DNA of 25,717 nucleotides, taken from positions 1 to 25,717 of the forward strand of contig CAMZBS010000023.1 of assembly GCA_947304695.1 (NCBI GenBank), given 5' to 3'. The stretch comes from an uncultured Prevotella sp. GTDB lineage: Bacteria > Bacteroidota > Bacteroidia > Bacteroidales > Bacteroidaceae. Made by a program: the position numbers and the translations under genes. Every line of letters starts with the position of its first letter. The stretch's first letter is position 1. Below, one piece after another: positions 1-8,763 of the stretch. Under the pieces are notes generated by a model that was not told the origin of the DNA, did not search any database, and saw only the letters and a list, made by a program, of their open reading frames with translations.

Positions 1-2
1 AG

Positions 3-3000
3 CTGAACGACGACGAGAAGGCTGCTGAAGATGCCGTGCCCGCAGAGATCCGTGATAACAAGAACGTGATTGCTGCCGAGCAGGCTGCCAAGGCTGCCAT
101 CCAGGCCCTTCAGGATGCTGTGGATGCCGCATACGCCGACGGTGAGCTGGCTGACTTTGATGACGCTGCCTTGAAGAAGGCTGCCGAGGATGCCATCGCC
201 GAAATCGGCAAGGTTGCTGCTGAGCAGAAGAAGATCTACGACAACAACAAGCGCTATCAGGAGCTGCGCGACGAACTGGATCGTCTGAACCAGGCCCTGC
301 GTGACCAGAAGGACTCTATTGCCACCGTCGATCCCGACGTGGCTGACCAGTTCGGTGAGCAGGCCAATGCCATCCAGAACCTGCTTGACCAGGGTCGCAC
401 CAACCTCGATGCCGACGACCGTGACGTAGCCCTGACACCCGAGAGTGACCTGCGTCCCAGCACCATCAAGCAGATTGAGGATCTCATTGCCCAGCTGCGT
501 GCTGATGCCGACGCTGCCGAGGCTGCCTTCAAGGCCGAACAGGCCGCTGAGCAAGCAGCCCAGGCCGATGCCGACGAGGTGACGACTAAGGCTAACGCCC
601 TCGTTGCTCCTGAGAACGATATCCACAACAAGTTCTACAACGATGCCGACAAGGCTATCGCCGATGCCAACGACAGCATTCAGGCTGCCAAGGCCGCCGC
701 TAAGGCTCTCGCCGACGCTGTGGCTGCCAGCAAGGAGGCCGGTACCGCATTGGCCGACACTGCTGCCAACGCCGCCCTCAAGGAGGCTGCCGAGCAGGCT
801 ATCGCTGCTGCCGAGCAGGCTATTGCTGCTGCCAAGGACGAGCTGAAGGCTGCCAAGGCTGCCAACGAGGCTGAGAACAAGGCCGCTGCTGATGCCAAGG
901 CAGAGGTTGTACAGGAGCAGATTGCCGCATCGACGCTGGAGGCTCCCGAGAACAATATTGATAATAAGTTCTATGACGATGCCAACCAAGCCATTGCTGA
1001 TGCTGAGCAGGCCATTGCCGACGCTAACGCTGCCGTGGCTACTCTCGACTCGTTGGTGAAAGCCGATGCCGATGCCCTGAACGTGCTGGCTGATAGCGAT
1101 GCTATCGCCGCTGCCAAGAAGGCTGCCGACGATGCTATCGCCGCTGCCCAGGCTGCCATCGATGCCGCCAAGGCTGAGCTGAAGGACGCTGCTGCCGACT
1201 TCGCTGCTGAGCAGGCTGCCCAGAAGGCTGCCGACGAGGCTGCGAAGGAAGCAAAGATTGCTGCCGACAAGCTGGAGGCTCCTGAGAACGACATCGACAA
1301 CAAGTTCTATGACGATGCCAACCAGGCCATCGCCGATGCTGAGCAGGCTATTGCCGACGCTGACGCTGCCGTGGCTACTCTTGACTCGTTGGTGAAGGCC
1401 GATGCCGCCGCCCTGAACGTGAAGGCTGACAGTGATGCTATCGCCGCTGCCAAGAAGGCTGCCGACGATGCTATCGCCGCTGCCCAGGCTGCCATCGATG
1501 CCGCCAAGGCTGAGCTGAAGGACGCTGCTGCCGACTTCGCTGCTGAGCAGGCTGCCCAGAAGGCTGCCGACGAGGCTGCGAAGGAAGCAAAGATTGCTGC
1601 CGACAAGCTGGAGGCTCCTGAGAACGACATCGACAACAAGTTCTATGACGATGCCAACCAGGCCATCGCCGATGCTGAGCAGGCTATTGCCGACGCTGAC
1701 GCTGCCGTGGCTACTCTTGACTCGTTGGTGAAGGCCGATGCCGCCGCCCTGAACGTGAAGGCTGACAGTGATGCTATCGCCGCTGCCAAGAAGGCTGCCG
1801 ACGATGCTATCGCCGCTGCCCAGGCTGCCATCGATGCCGCCAAGGCTGAGCTGAAGGACGCTGCCGCTGACTTCGCTGCTGAGCAGGCCGCTGCCCAGGA
1901 GGCCAAGGAGCTGGCTGCCGAGGCTGTTGCCGAGGCTGCTAAGCTGCAGTCGCCTGAGAAGGTTGACAACCCGTACTTCGAGGATGCCAACAAGCTCGTG
2001 GATGCTGCTGATGAGGCTATTGCCGCTGCTAACGCAGCCGTGAATACCCTCGACTCATTGGTGAAGGCTGATGCCGCTGCCCTGAACGTGGTGGCTGACA
2101 GTGCCGCCATCAATGATGCTGCCGAGCAGGCCGAGCAGGCCATTCTGGCTGCACAGGCTGCCATCGCCGCTGCTAACCAGGCACTCGCTGACGCCCAGAA
2201 GGCACTCGACGATGCCAACCAGGGTGCCTACGACAAGCTCAACGGCTTGAAGAACGATCTCATCGACAAGAATAATAATGTATGGGATGCCATCGTCACC
2301 AACGATGACAAGGAAGCTGTACAGGATCCGCTCCGCAAGGAGGAGAGTGCCATCTCGGCCGCACTGCAGAAGGCAGGCACTGACCTTGTGAACCTGGCTG
2401 CTGCCAAGGCTCTGGCCGACAGTGCCGTGGTCGACTCGTTGGAGAAGGTCTTCGCTGCCCTTGACAAGCGTATCGACGACCTGAAGAAGGCTGCCGATGA
2501 CCTGCAGGCTGAGTTCGAGGCTGCACAGGCCGCACAGGCCGCTGCCGCCGCTCTTGTGCAGGATGCCGACGCACTGGACGACGAGCCTCTGGAGAAGGGT
2601 GACAACCCGTTCTATGAGGAAGCCAACGCCCTGGTCGACAAGGCCAACGCCGCCATCGCCGCTGCCCAGAAGGCCGCTGAGGATGCCGACGCTCTGGTCG
2701 ATACCAAGGATGCCGCCCACACCGTGCTGAAGGATACTGCTGAGATCAATGCCGCCCTTGACAACGCTGGTGACAGCATTGAGGCTGCCGAAGATGCAAT
2801 CGAGGCTGCCAAGCAGGCCCTTGACGCTGCTGCTGCCAAGACCGCTGAGGAGGCTGCCGCTGCCATCGCCGCAGCTGAAGCTGCCGATGTACTCGTGAAG
2901 GAAGCTGATGAGCTCACCGCTCCTGTCATCGCCGATGAGAAGCAGGGCAACCCGCTCTATGCCGATGCCGAAAAGGCTGTAGCTGATGCTGAGCAGACCA

Positions 3001-4241
3001 TTGCCGACGCACAGGCCGCTGCCGCTGCCCTCGAATCGCTCGTGGAGGACAAGACGGAGGACTACAAGGTGTTGGCCGACAGTGATGCCATCGAGGCTGC
3101 AGCCGATGCCGCCGAGGCTAAGATTGACGCTGCCGAGGCAGCCATCAAGGCCGCTGAGGATGCCATCAAGGCTGCCGACGAGGCTCTGGCCAACGAACTG
3201 GCCGCTGAGGCTGTCGCACTGGGTCTGCTGAACGACCTGGACAATATGGTCAAGGGTCTCGTGGTGCCTGAGAAGGTTGACAACCCCTATTTCAAGGAAG
3301 CCAACGATCTCGTGGATGCCGCTCAGGCTGCCAAGGAGGCTGCTGAAGCTGCCGCTGCTAAGGGTGACTCGCTGGTGAAGGCCAAGATTGCCGACATGAG
3401 CGTGCTGGCCGACACAGCTGAGCTGATTGCCGCTGCACAGGATGCCCTGACCGCCGTGAAGGCTGCCGAGGCTGCCATCAAGGCTGCCGAGGATGCACTG
3501 GCCGCTGCCAAGCAGAACTTAGCCGCCGCCAACGATGCTGCCAACAAGGAGCTGGCCGACTCGCTGAAGGCCCTGAAGAAGAAGCTCGACGACACATGGG
3601 CTGACATCCGCAGGAACGACGGTGACGTGGAACAGCAGCTGCAGAAGGAGTACAACGACATCGACCGCGATATCACCGATGAGCGCGAGTCGCTGAAGGA
3701 ACTCTCCGACAAGCTGGCTCTGGCCGATGCTGCTACCGTTGACTCGCTGAAGAAGGTCTATGACGCCATCAGCAAGGACATTGATGCCCTGAAGGCCAAG
3801 GCCGACAAGATGCAGGAGAACGAGACCGCTAAGGTGCGTCTTGACGGTGAGCTGAACGACATGGAGAAGAAGCTCGACGAGGCTCAGAAACTGCTCGACA
3901 CCGACTATGCCGACGTGGCCGCCAACTATGCTGACCGCATGAAGCAGCTGCGTGGTGAGAAGGACTCGCTGCAGGACTATGTCGACAGCCTCTATGCCGA
4001 CACGCTGCTGACGAAGGACACCCAGATTGACACCAAGACGCTCAGTCTGGCCATCGACAAGCTGCTCGACGACGCCAAGAACGAGCACACCACCGTGGGC
4101 ATTGCCGGAACGCGCATGACTGCCAAGGAGGGTGAGCAGTACTTCACGCTCGGTGGCAAACGCGTCAGCGCACCGATCCGCGGACAGATGATGATCGTCA
4201 AGTATGCCGACGGAACCATGAAGAAGGTCATGGTGAAGTAA
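3..4241 (+). CDS. Giant Ala-rich helical repeat surface protein (5'-truncated) with C-terminal sorting-like tail
   Basis: The frame is open to the window edge: codons upstream of the GTG at 36 read on as coding, so the true start lies outside and more than 1,400 residues are visible here. The protein is dominated by Ala, Asp, Glu and Lys in helical heptad-like runs. Two module types alternate. Type A (about 112 aa, signature APENDIDNKFYDDAN or PEKVDNPYFEDAN, then TLDSLVKAD) begins near 600, 936, 1272, 1608, 1944, 2580, 2925 and 3258. Type B (about 100 aa, more polar, e.g. VDSLKKVYDAISKDIDALK) occurs near 228-540, 2221-2530, 3530-3830 and, more divergently, 3830-4085. The last 35 residues (YFTLGGKRV...DGTMKKVMVK) resemble the short Por-type tail of Prevotella secreted proteins, so T9SS export to the surface is inferred. 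A rod-like surface fibre or adhesin is plausible; no enzymatic domain is seen. The gene ends at a strong hairpin at 4269. Confidence 0.85.
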   Translation: MNDDEKAAEDAVPAEIRDNKNVIAAEQAAKAAIQALQDAVDAAYADGELADFDDAALKKAAEDAIAEIGKVAAEQKKIYDNNKRYQELRDELDRLNQALRDQKDSIATVDPDVADQFGEQANAIQNLLDQGRTNLDADDRDVALTPESDLRPSTIKQIEDLIAQLRADADAAEAAFKAEQAAEQAAQADADEVTTKANALVAPENDIHNKFYNDADKAIADANDSIQAAKAAAKALADAVAASKEAGTALADTAANAALKEAAEQAIAAAEQAIAAAKDELKAAKAANEAENKAAADAKAEVVQEQIAASTLEAPENNIDNKFYDDANQAIADAEQAIADANAAVATLDSLVKADADALNVLADSDAIAAAKKAADDAIAAAQAAIDAAKAELKDAAADFAAEQAAQKAADEAAKEAKIAADKLEAPENDIDNKFYDDANQAIADAEQAIADADAAVATLDSLVKADAAALNVKADSDAIAAAKKAADDAIAAAQAAIDAAKAELKDAAADFAAEQAAQKAADEAAKEAKIAADKLEAPENDIDNKFYDDANQAIADAEQAIADADAAVATLDSLVKADAAALNVKADSDAIAAAKKAADDAIAAAQAAIDAAKAELKDAAADFAAEQAAAQEAKELAAEAVAEAAKLQSPEKVDNPYFEDANKLVDAADEAIAAANAAVNTLDSLVKADAAALNVVADSAAINDAAEQAEQAILAAQAAIAAANQALADAQKALDDANQGAYDKLNGLKNDLIDKNNNVWDAIVTNDDKEAVQDPLRKEESAISAALQKAGTDLVNLAAAKALADSAVVDSLEKVFAALDKRIDDLKKAADDLQAEFEAAQAAQAAAAALVQDADALDDEPLEKGDNPFYEEANALVDKANAAIAAAQKAAEDADALVDTKDAAHTVLKDTAEINAALDNAGDSIEAAEDAIEAAKQALDAAAAKTAEEAAAAIAAAEAADVLVKEADELTAPVIADEKQGNPLYADAEKAVADAEQTIADAQAAAAALESLVEDKTEDYKVLADSDAIEAAADAAEAKIDAAEAAIKAAEDAIKAADEALANELAAEAVALGLLNDLDNMVKGLVVPEKVDNPYFKEANDLVDAAQAAKEAAEAAAAKGDSLVKAKIADMSVLADTAELIAAAQDALTAVKAAEAAIKAAEDALAAAKQNLAAANDAANKELADSLKALKKKLDDTWADIRRNDGDVEQQLQKEYNDIDRDITDERESLKELSDKLALADAATVDSLKKVYDAISKDIDALKAKADKMQENETAKVRLDGELNDMEKKLDEAQKLLDTDYADVAANYADRMKQLRGEKDSLQDYVDSLYADTLLTKDTQIDTKTLSLAIDKLLDDAKNEHTTVGIAGTRMTAKEGEQYFTLGGKRVSAPIRGQMMIVKYADGTMKKVMVK
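600..3540 (+). repeat. Eight in-frame 111-115 aa tandem modules, interrupted once by a different module
   Basis: The codon starting each module signature falls at 600, 936, 1272, 1608 and 1944, exactly 336 nt apart. After an insertion of about 300 nt (type B module, about 2221-2530) the series resumes with signatures whose Pro codon is at 2607, 2952 and 3285, that is spacings of 345 and 333 nt. The inner copies are nearly identical; the outer copies are diverged but keep the D/N-N-P/K-Y/F-F/Y core and the LDSLV segment. This fits expansion from the centre of the array. Confidence 0.9.
1098..1864 (+). repeat. Apparently exact 336-bp direct tandem repeat, about 2.3 copies
   Basis: By eye, position i equals position i+336 for i from 1098 to 1528. 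The match starts just after a differing codon pair (gatagc versus gacagt) and ends where gctgctgcc becomes gctgccgct at 1865. The absence of even synonymous changes over about 430 matched bases points to recent duplication or gene conversion. Confidence 0.85.
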
Positions 4242-4268
4242 AAACGGCAGAAAGCCAATAACGCAAAG

Positions 4269-4302
4269 GGCGGGCCGCTTCCATTCGTGGAGGCGGCCCG
4301 CC
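4269..4302 (+). terminator. 15-bp GC-rich hairpin with TTCG tetraloop
   Basis: Arms GGCGGGCCGCTTCCA and TGGAGGCGGCCCGCC pair over 15 bp with a single G.U wobble and close on a TTCG tetraloop. It lies 28 nt after the repeat-protein stop. There is no strong T-run, only a loose taagttcttataa, so it may act as a terminator or as a 3'-end stabiliser. Confidence 0.75.
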
Positions 4303-4378
4303 TAAGTTCTTATAATACGATACACACTGGTCAGAGCCCTTCTGCCTCTGTGTGATATTTGTTGCTATTTGTATTCAC

Positions 4379-4423
4379 GCTGTATACTCTTTGTATACCA
4401 TGAGAATACAAAGAGTATACAGC
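4379..4423. terminator. Perfect 18-bp inverted repeat between convergent genes
   Basis: Arm GCTGTATACTCTTTGTAT (4379-4396) is exactly repeated in reverse complement at 4406-4423, with a 9-nt loop. An outer pair, ATTTGTATT (4367-4375) with AATACAAAT (4427-4435), extends the symmetry. Another pairing is possible between TATTCACG (4372-4379) and CGTGAATA (4445-4452). The site sits 70 nt beyond the stop of the minus-strand PorE-like gene, so it most likely terminates that transcript. No T-run follows on either strand, so a protein-binding or replication-related role cannot be excluded. Confidence 0.55.
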
Positions 4424-4493
4424 CTAAATACAAATCGTATTCGACGTGAATAGTATCGCCAAATGACTTTTGGAAGGTTGTTGTTTGGAAAGT

Positions 4494-6638
4494 TCAGAAG
4501 AGGAAATCGTCGTCGGGCGTGACTTCGGACTGCTTCGATGCGGGCTTGGCGGCTGGCTCGGCCTTGGGCTGGCCATCGGCTTCGAAGAGACCGTAGGTGG
4601 TGCGGAGGACGATGAACTCGGTGCGACGGTTGAGCTGGTTACAGATCTCCTGCTTCTCCTCATCGTCGATGGCCTTGATAAACTCCTCGGTGAGCACGTC
4701 GCCTTCCTTCAGCCACGGATAGGTCTCCGTGAGCTTCTTCTTCACCGTCTTCGGCTTCTCTTTGCCATAGCCCATGGGCGAGAGACGGTCGGCTGCGATG
4801 CCGTGCTCCGTCAGGTAGTTGACCACGCTCTCGGCGCGCCGCTGCGACAGCCCCTTGTTGTAGGCCGCCGGGCCACGGTAGTCACAGTGGGCCGACAGTT
4901 CGATGGTCACGTTGGGGTTCTCGTTGAGCAACTGGATAAGCTCGTCGAGAGCCTGCGTGCTCTCAGGACGGAGGGTGGCCTTGTCGTAGTCGTAGAAGAT
5001 ATTGTCGATGAGTACGGGAGCCGTGATGCTGGCCAGCGGGAACTGTAGCACATACTCGTGCGACTCCAGAAGCGTGTCGGGATGCAGCTGTTCCTTGTGG
5101 TTCAGATAGCCCTTGCAGGAACCCAGGAACACATAGTCCACGCCCGGCTGTACCTCCTGGATGAAGGAGCCGTCGCCACGGACGGACAGCTTCAGGTTCG
5201 TACCGTCGTTGCCCACCATGTGGACAAGGGCCTGAGGCAGCTCGTAGCCTTCCTGTTCATAGACCCAGCCGCGCACGGTCTGCGTGATCTCAGCTTTCTC
5301 GAAGGAATAGATGTGATCCCAGCCACGGGCATCGCCACGGTTGGAGGAGAAAAAGCCCCGGTTGTGCAGTCCCTCGAAGGTCATGCCGAAGTCATCGGCT
5401 GCCGAGTTGAGCGGAGCCCCAGGATGTTCGATGGTGTAAGGCACTTTGGAGAGCGAGTCGGTGCTTGGTTTGACAATATAGATGTCGAGACCGCCCATGC
5501 CCGGATGGCCTGTTGAAGAGAAGTATAGGTCGCCATTGGGGCGGAACGTGGGGAACATCTCGTCGCCCGGTGTGTTGATGGGTGCTCCGAGGTTCTCAGG
5601 CATGCCCAGTCCCGAAGTTGTGATGGCTGAGCGCCAAATGTCGTAGCCGCCCAGTGAGCCGGGCATGTTGCTGACGTAGTAGAGCCACAAACCGTCGGGC
5701 GAGACGGCTGGATGTGCGTAGGCCGACAGCGTGTCGTGGGCAATAGTGAGTACGGTTGTCTTGCTCCAGGTGGCATCGCTGCGGTTGGAGGTGGCTACCT
5801 GGGCATAGCGCGGATAGGACGGGTCGGTCTTACAGACCGTGAGGTACATGGTTTTCCCGTCGGGCGAGAAGGAACAGGCGCCTTCGTCGAGTTCCGTGTT
5901 CAGGTCGGTCTCTACTGGCTCTGGCTTCAGCCATTTCCCCTTGTCATCTTTCACAGAGACGAAGATGTCGGCAGGCTTCGTGCCCGTGATACCGCTCAGC
6001 TCGTCGCCCTGCGCCTGGTTGCGGGTGGAGGTGAAATAGAGCTGGTCGTAGTCTTCGCCTGCGAGCATGGGCGAATATTCGGCCCGTCGCGAGTTGAAGA
6101 TGTCCTGTTTCTTCACTGTATAGCCTGACAGGGCGGCATCGCTCTTCCACTTCGGTGCCTTCTGGGCCGACTGTAGTCCGACGACGCACTGATACTCGAA
6201 TTCGGACAGTTTTGAGGGCAGGACGGCAGCCTGGCGGATGTTGGTCGGGATGGCCAGCGAGTCGCATAGTTCTGTAAATTGTCGTTCGGCCTCCTTGTAG
6301 CTGCCGTTCTTCAGGTTCAGCTGTGCCAGGTAGAGGAGGCTCAGCGAGTCGGCCTGCTTATAGCGTACGGCATTGTTATAGGCTGCGATGGCTCGCTGGG
6401 TGTAGTTGATGCGCCGGTAGCAGTCGGCCATGCGCAAAGCCCTTTGTCCGCGCAAGGGTCTATCTTTGCTTCGTGTCTGGCTGTAGGCTTTCTTGTACTG
6501 TGCGGCGGCATCATAATATTCGCCCAGGGCGAAGAACTTGTCGCCCTTCTTCATGGCCGTGTCGGCACCACATCCTGTCATGAGCAGGACGAGCACCAGC
6601 GAGGCTATATATATAAATAAGGTGTGGAATCGTTGCAT
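4494..6638 (-). CDS. porE: PorE-like lipoprotein: TPR, PD40 beta-propeller, CRD-like and OmpA C-terminal domains
   Basis: Predicted outer-membrane or periplasmic lipoprotein of 714 aa. The N-terminus has a hydrophobic segment and lipobox (LLMTGC, Cys23). TPR-like helices cover about residues 28-150 (GEYYDAAAQYKKAY, AIAAYNNAV, YKEAERQF). Residues about 180-445 carry PD40/WD40-type blades (SPDGKTMYLTV, SPDGLWLYYVSNM, RPNGDLYFSSTG, GLDIY). A CRD-like segment at about 449-530 (VRGWVYEQEGYELPQA) precedes an OmpA_C-like peptidoglycan-binding domain at about 543-640 (HCDYRGPAAYNKGLSQRRAE, with the Asp and Arg usually used for peptidoglycan binding). This domain order is the one described for PorE of Porphyromonas gingivalis, a T9SS component that tethers the outer-membrane machinery to peptidoglycan. 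Other OmpA/PD40 proteins of Bacteroidetes share parts of this layout, so the orthology is inferred. The gene stands alone on this strand. A weak TATCTTAG element lies just upstream of the start. Confidence 0.8.
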   Translation of the reverse strand: MQRFHTLFIYIASLVLVLLMTGCGADTAMKKGDKFFALGEYYDAAAQYKKAYSQTRSKDRPLRGQRALRMADCYRRINYTQRAIAAYNNAVRYKQADSLSLLYLAQLNLKNGSYKEAERQFTELCDSLAIPTNIRQAAVLPSKLSEFEYQCVVGLQSAQKAPKWKSDAALSGYTVKKQDIFNSRRAEYSPMLAGEDYDQLYFTSTRNQAQGDELSGITGTKPADIFVSVKDDKGKWLKPEPVETDLNTELDEGACSFSPDGKTMYLTVCKTDPSYPRYAQVATSNRSDATWSKTTVLTIAHDTLSAYAHPAVSPDGLWLYYVSNMPGSLGGYDIWRSAITTSGLGMPENLGAPINTPGDEMFPTFRPNGDLYFSSTGHPGMGGLDIYIVKPSTDSLSKVPYTIEHPGAPLNSAADDFGMTFEGLHNRGFFSSNRGDARGWDHIYSFEKAEITQTVRGWVYEQEGYELPQALVHMVGNDGTNLKLSVRGDGSFIQEVQPGVDYVFLGSCKGYLNHKEQLHPDTLLESHEYVLQFPLASITAPVLIDNIFYDYDKATLRPESTQALDELIQLLNENPNVTIELSAHCDYRGPAAYNKGLSQRRAESVVNYLTEHGIAADRLSPMGYGKEKPKTVKKKLTETYPWLKEGDVLTEEFIKAIDDEEKQEICNQLNRRTEFIVLRTTYGLFEADGQPKAEPAAKPASKQSEVTPDDDFLF

Positions 6639-6722
6639 ACCTAAGATAACGCAGAATAACGCAATTTATTGTGTTTTCTGCTTTTTATGCGGAAAAGAGG
6701 GGTGTGGTTCAGTTTTTTTTCT

Positions 6723-6730
6723 TACCTTTG
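6723..6730 (+). promoter_or_regulatory. -7 element (TACCTTTG) of the rsmF-thyA-folA operon
   Basis: TACCTTTG matches the Bacteroidetes TAnnTTTG consensus. No clear TTTG is seen 19-20 nt upstream; a T-rich tract precedes it. The expected transcription start falls at or next to the GTG at 6735, implying a leaderless or nearly leaderless mRNA. Confidence 0.6.
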
Positions 6731-6734
6731 CGCT

Positions 6735-7994
6735 GTGGAACTGCCAGAGAGATTCATAGAAGAGACCCGCCGGGTGATGGGGGAGACGCGCTATGCGCGC
6801 TTCGCCGCAGCCCTCTGTGAGGAGGCACCCGTGAGCATCCGACGGAACCTGAAGAAGTGTTCCGGGCTGGATATCACGTCCGCTGCCGGGCGCGTGCCCT
6901 GGTGTCAGGAGGGCTACTATCTGTCTGAAAGACCAGCCTTCACCTTCGACCCCCTGTTGCATGCCGGTGCCTACTATGTGCAGGAAGCCTCGTCGATGTT
7001 CGTTGACCTGGTACTACGTCAGTACGTGATGCAACCAGTGACAATGCTCGACCTCTGTGCCGCCCCCGGCGGCAAGAGCACCTGCGCCCGTGCCGCCCTG
7101 CCAGAAGGCAGTGTGCTGGTGAGCAACGAGCCTGTCAGACAGCGTGCCCAGGTGCTCATGGAGAACATGCAGAAGTGGGGCTATGCCGACAGCATCGTGA
7201 CCAACAGCTATCCGAAGGACTTCCGTCGCAGCGGACAGCTGTTTGATGTCATCCTGTGCGACGTGCCCTGTTCGGGCGAAGGCATGTTCCGGAAAGACCC
7301 CGCCGCCGTGGTCGAATGGAGCTGGCAGCACGTGGAACAGTGCTGGCGGCTGCAGCGTGAGATTGTGGGTGAGGCCTGGCAGTGTCTTTGCGACGGCGGG
7401 CTGCTCATCTACAGCACCTGTACCTTCAACACCCATGAGAACGAAGAAAATGTGCGCTGGATTGTTGACGAGCTGGGGGCCGAGGTGCAGCCCGTAACCA
7501 CTGGGGTAGGGTGGGGCATCACAGGATCGCTGCTGCCGGGCTTCGACGCGCCCGTCTATCGCTTCATCCCCGGGCTGACCTGCGGTGAGGGCCTCTTCGT
7601 GGCGGTGCTGCGGAAGCCGGGGCGCAGTGCGGAAGGGAAAAGCAGGCTCCGATTAGAGCGGCTGAATGTGCTCTACGACGGACAGCCAGTACCTATGGTC
7701 AAGGGCAAGACCGTCATCCCGGCTCATGCTGAGGCCCTGTTGGCCGACTTTGACCGGAGCCGGTACCCTCTGGTGGAGCTGGACTATGCCACGGCTGTCA
7801 GCTATCTGAGGAGTGAGGCCATCACGCTGCCTGCCGGTACGCCGACCGGCTTTGTGGCCGTGACCTTCCTGGGACAACCTTTGGGGTTCGTCAAGAACAT
7901 TGGCAACCGCGCCAACAACCTCTATCCCAAGGAGTGGCGCATCAAATCGACTCACATACCCGAAGAATATGAAACCATACTTAGACCTGCTTGA
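6735..7994 (+). CDS. rsmF: RsmF-like 16S rRNA (cytosine-C5)-methyltransferase, NOL1/NOP2/Sun family
   Basis: Cytoplasmic SAM-dependent rRNA m5C methyltransferase of 419 aa. Visible family motifs: the SAM-binding loop [12 protein letters not shown] near residues 103-115, acidic motif SNEP, the [15 protein letters not shown] motif near 175 with one catalytic Cys, and [16 protein letters not shown] near 225 with the second catalytic Cys. The C-terminal about 110 residues fit the RsmF/PUA-like extension. The GTG at 6735 ([10 protein letters not shown]) is chosen because homologues begin with a conserved LPxxF segment and because the -7 element lies at 6723-6730. Longer in-frame starts at 6669 or 6687 would add a Phe/Cys-rich stretch encoded by the promoter. 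The 3' end overlaps thyA by 26 nt. The exact target cytosine is not determined by sequence alone. Confidence 0.88.
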   Translation: MELPERFIEETRRVMGETRYARFAAALCEEAPVSIRRNLKKCSGLDITSAAGRVPWCQEGYYLSERPAFTFDPLLHAGAYYVQEASSMFVDLVLRQYVMQPVTMLDLCAAPGGKSTCARAALPEGSVLVSNEPVRQRAQVLMENMQKWGYADSIVTNSYPKDFRRSGQLFDVILCDVPCSGEGMFRKDPAAVVEWSWQHVEQCWRLQREIVGEAWQCLCDGGLLIYSTCTFNTHENEENVRWIVDELGAEVQPVTTGVGWGITGSLLPGFDAPVYRFIPGLTCGEGLFVAVLRKPGRSAEGKSRLRLERLNVLYDGQPVPMVKGKTVIPAHAEALLADFDRSRYPLVELDYATAVSYLRSEAITLPAGTPTGFVAVTFLGQPLGFVKNIGNRANNLYPKEWRIKSTHIPEEYETILRPA

Positions 7995-8763
7995 CCGCAT
8001 TCTGCGCGAGGGCACGAGGAAAGACGACCGTACCGGCACGGGCACGCTGAGCGTGTTCGGCCATCAGATGCGCTTCGACCTGCAGCAGGGCTTCCCGCTG
8101 CTGACCACGAAGAAGCTGCACCTGAAGAGCATCATCTACGAACTGCTGTGGTTCCTGCAAGGCTCAACCAATGTGAAGTACCTGCAGGAGCACGGGGTAC
8201 GCATCTGGAACGAATGGGCCGACGAGAACGGTGAGCTGGGACCGGTCTACGGTCACCAGTGGCGTTCATGGCCCGACTATGACGGTGGCACGATAGACCA
8301 GATTCAGCTGGTGCTCGACCAGATCAGAAACCATCCCGACTCGCGTCGCATGATTGTGTCGGCCTGGAACGTGGCTGAGGTGAACCAGATGGCGCTGCCG
8401 CCCTGTCACACCTTATTCCAGTTCTATGTGGCCGAGGGCCGTCTGTCTCTGCAACTCTACCAGCGCAGTGCCGACACGTTTCTCGGTGTGCCGTTCAACA
8501 TTGCCTCTTATGCCCTGCTGTGTATGATGATGGCGCAGGTGACGGGCTTGCAGCCCGGTGAGTTCGTCCACACCACGGGCGACACCCACCTGTATCTGAA
8601 CCATCTGGAGCAGGCCCGTCTGCAGCTGACCCGTGAGCCTCGTCCGCTGCCCACTATGCGTATCAACCCCGATGTCCGTTCCATCTTCGATTTCCACTAC
8701 GATGATTTCCAGTTGGAGAACTACGACCCGTGGCCGCACATCAAAGCCGAAGTGAGTGTATGA
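7969..8763 (+). CDS. thyA: Thymidylate synthase
   Basis: Converts dUMP to dTMP using methylene-tetrahydrofolate, leaving dihydrofolate. At 264 aa it is the same length as E. coli ThyA and closely similar along its whole length: [12 protein letters not shown] at the start, [53 protein letters not shown], active-site Cys146 in [41 protein letters not shown]. The ATG at 7969 matches the family start; an upstream in-frame start at 7900 only reads through the rsmF end. It overlaps rsmF by 26 nt, and its TGA stop overlaps the folA ATG (ATGA), pointing to translational coupling. Confidence 0.97.
   Translation: MKPYLDLLDRILREGTRKDDRTGTGTLSVFGHQMRFDLQQGFPLLTTKKLHLKSIIYELLWFLQGSTNVKYLQEHGVRIWNEWADENGELGPVYGHQWRSWPDYDGGTIDQIQLVLDQIRNHPDSRRMIVSAWNVAEVNQMALPPCHTLFQFYVAEGRLSLQLYQRSADTFLGVPFNIASYALLCMMMAQVTGLQPGEFVHTTGDTHLYLNHLEQARLQLTREPRPLPTMRINPDVRSIFDFHYDDFQLENYDPWPHIKAEVSV

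Noticed and set aside
600..3540. Possible CRISPR array
   Set aside because: The period is 336 nt, copies are in frame and coding, and there are no short repeats with unique spacers.
257..4258. Many Ala/Ser-rich frames on the minus strand across the first 4.2 kb
   Set aside because: They are shadows of the repeat gene and repeat with its 336-nt period.
4470..5048. 192-aa plus-strand frame opposite the PorE-like gene
   Set aside because: It is a shadow of the OmpA-domain coding strand; no motif, and the minus-strand gene has full domain support.
6669..6734. Longer start for the rsmF gene
   Set aside because: It would add a Phe/Cys-rich peptide encoded by the T-rich promoter and precedes the conserved LPERF start of the family.
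7900..7968. Longer start for thyA
   Set aside because: The added residues overlap the rsmF coding end and are absent from ThyA proteins; the ATG at 7969 matches the family start.
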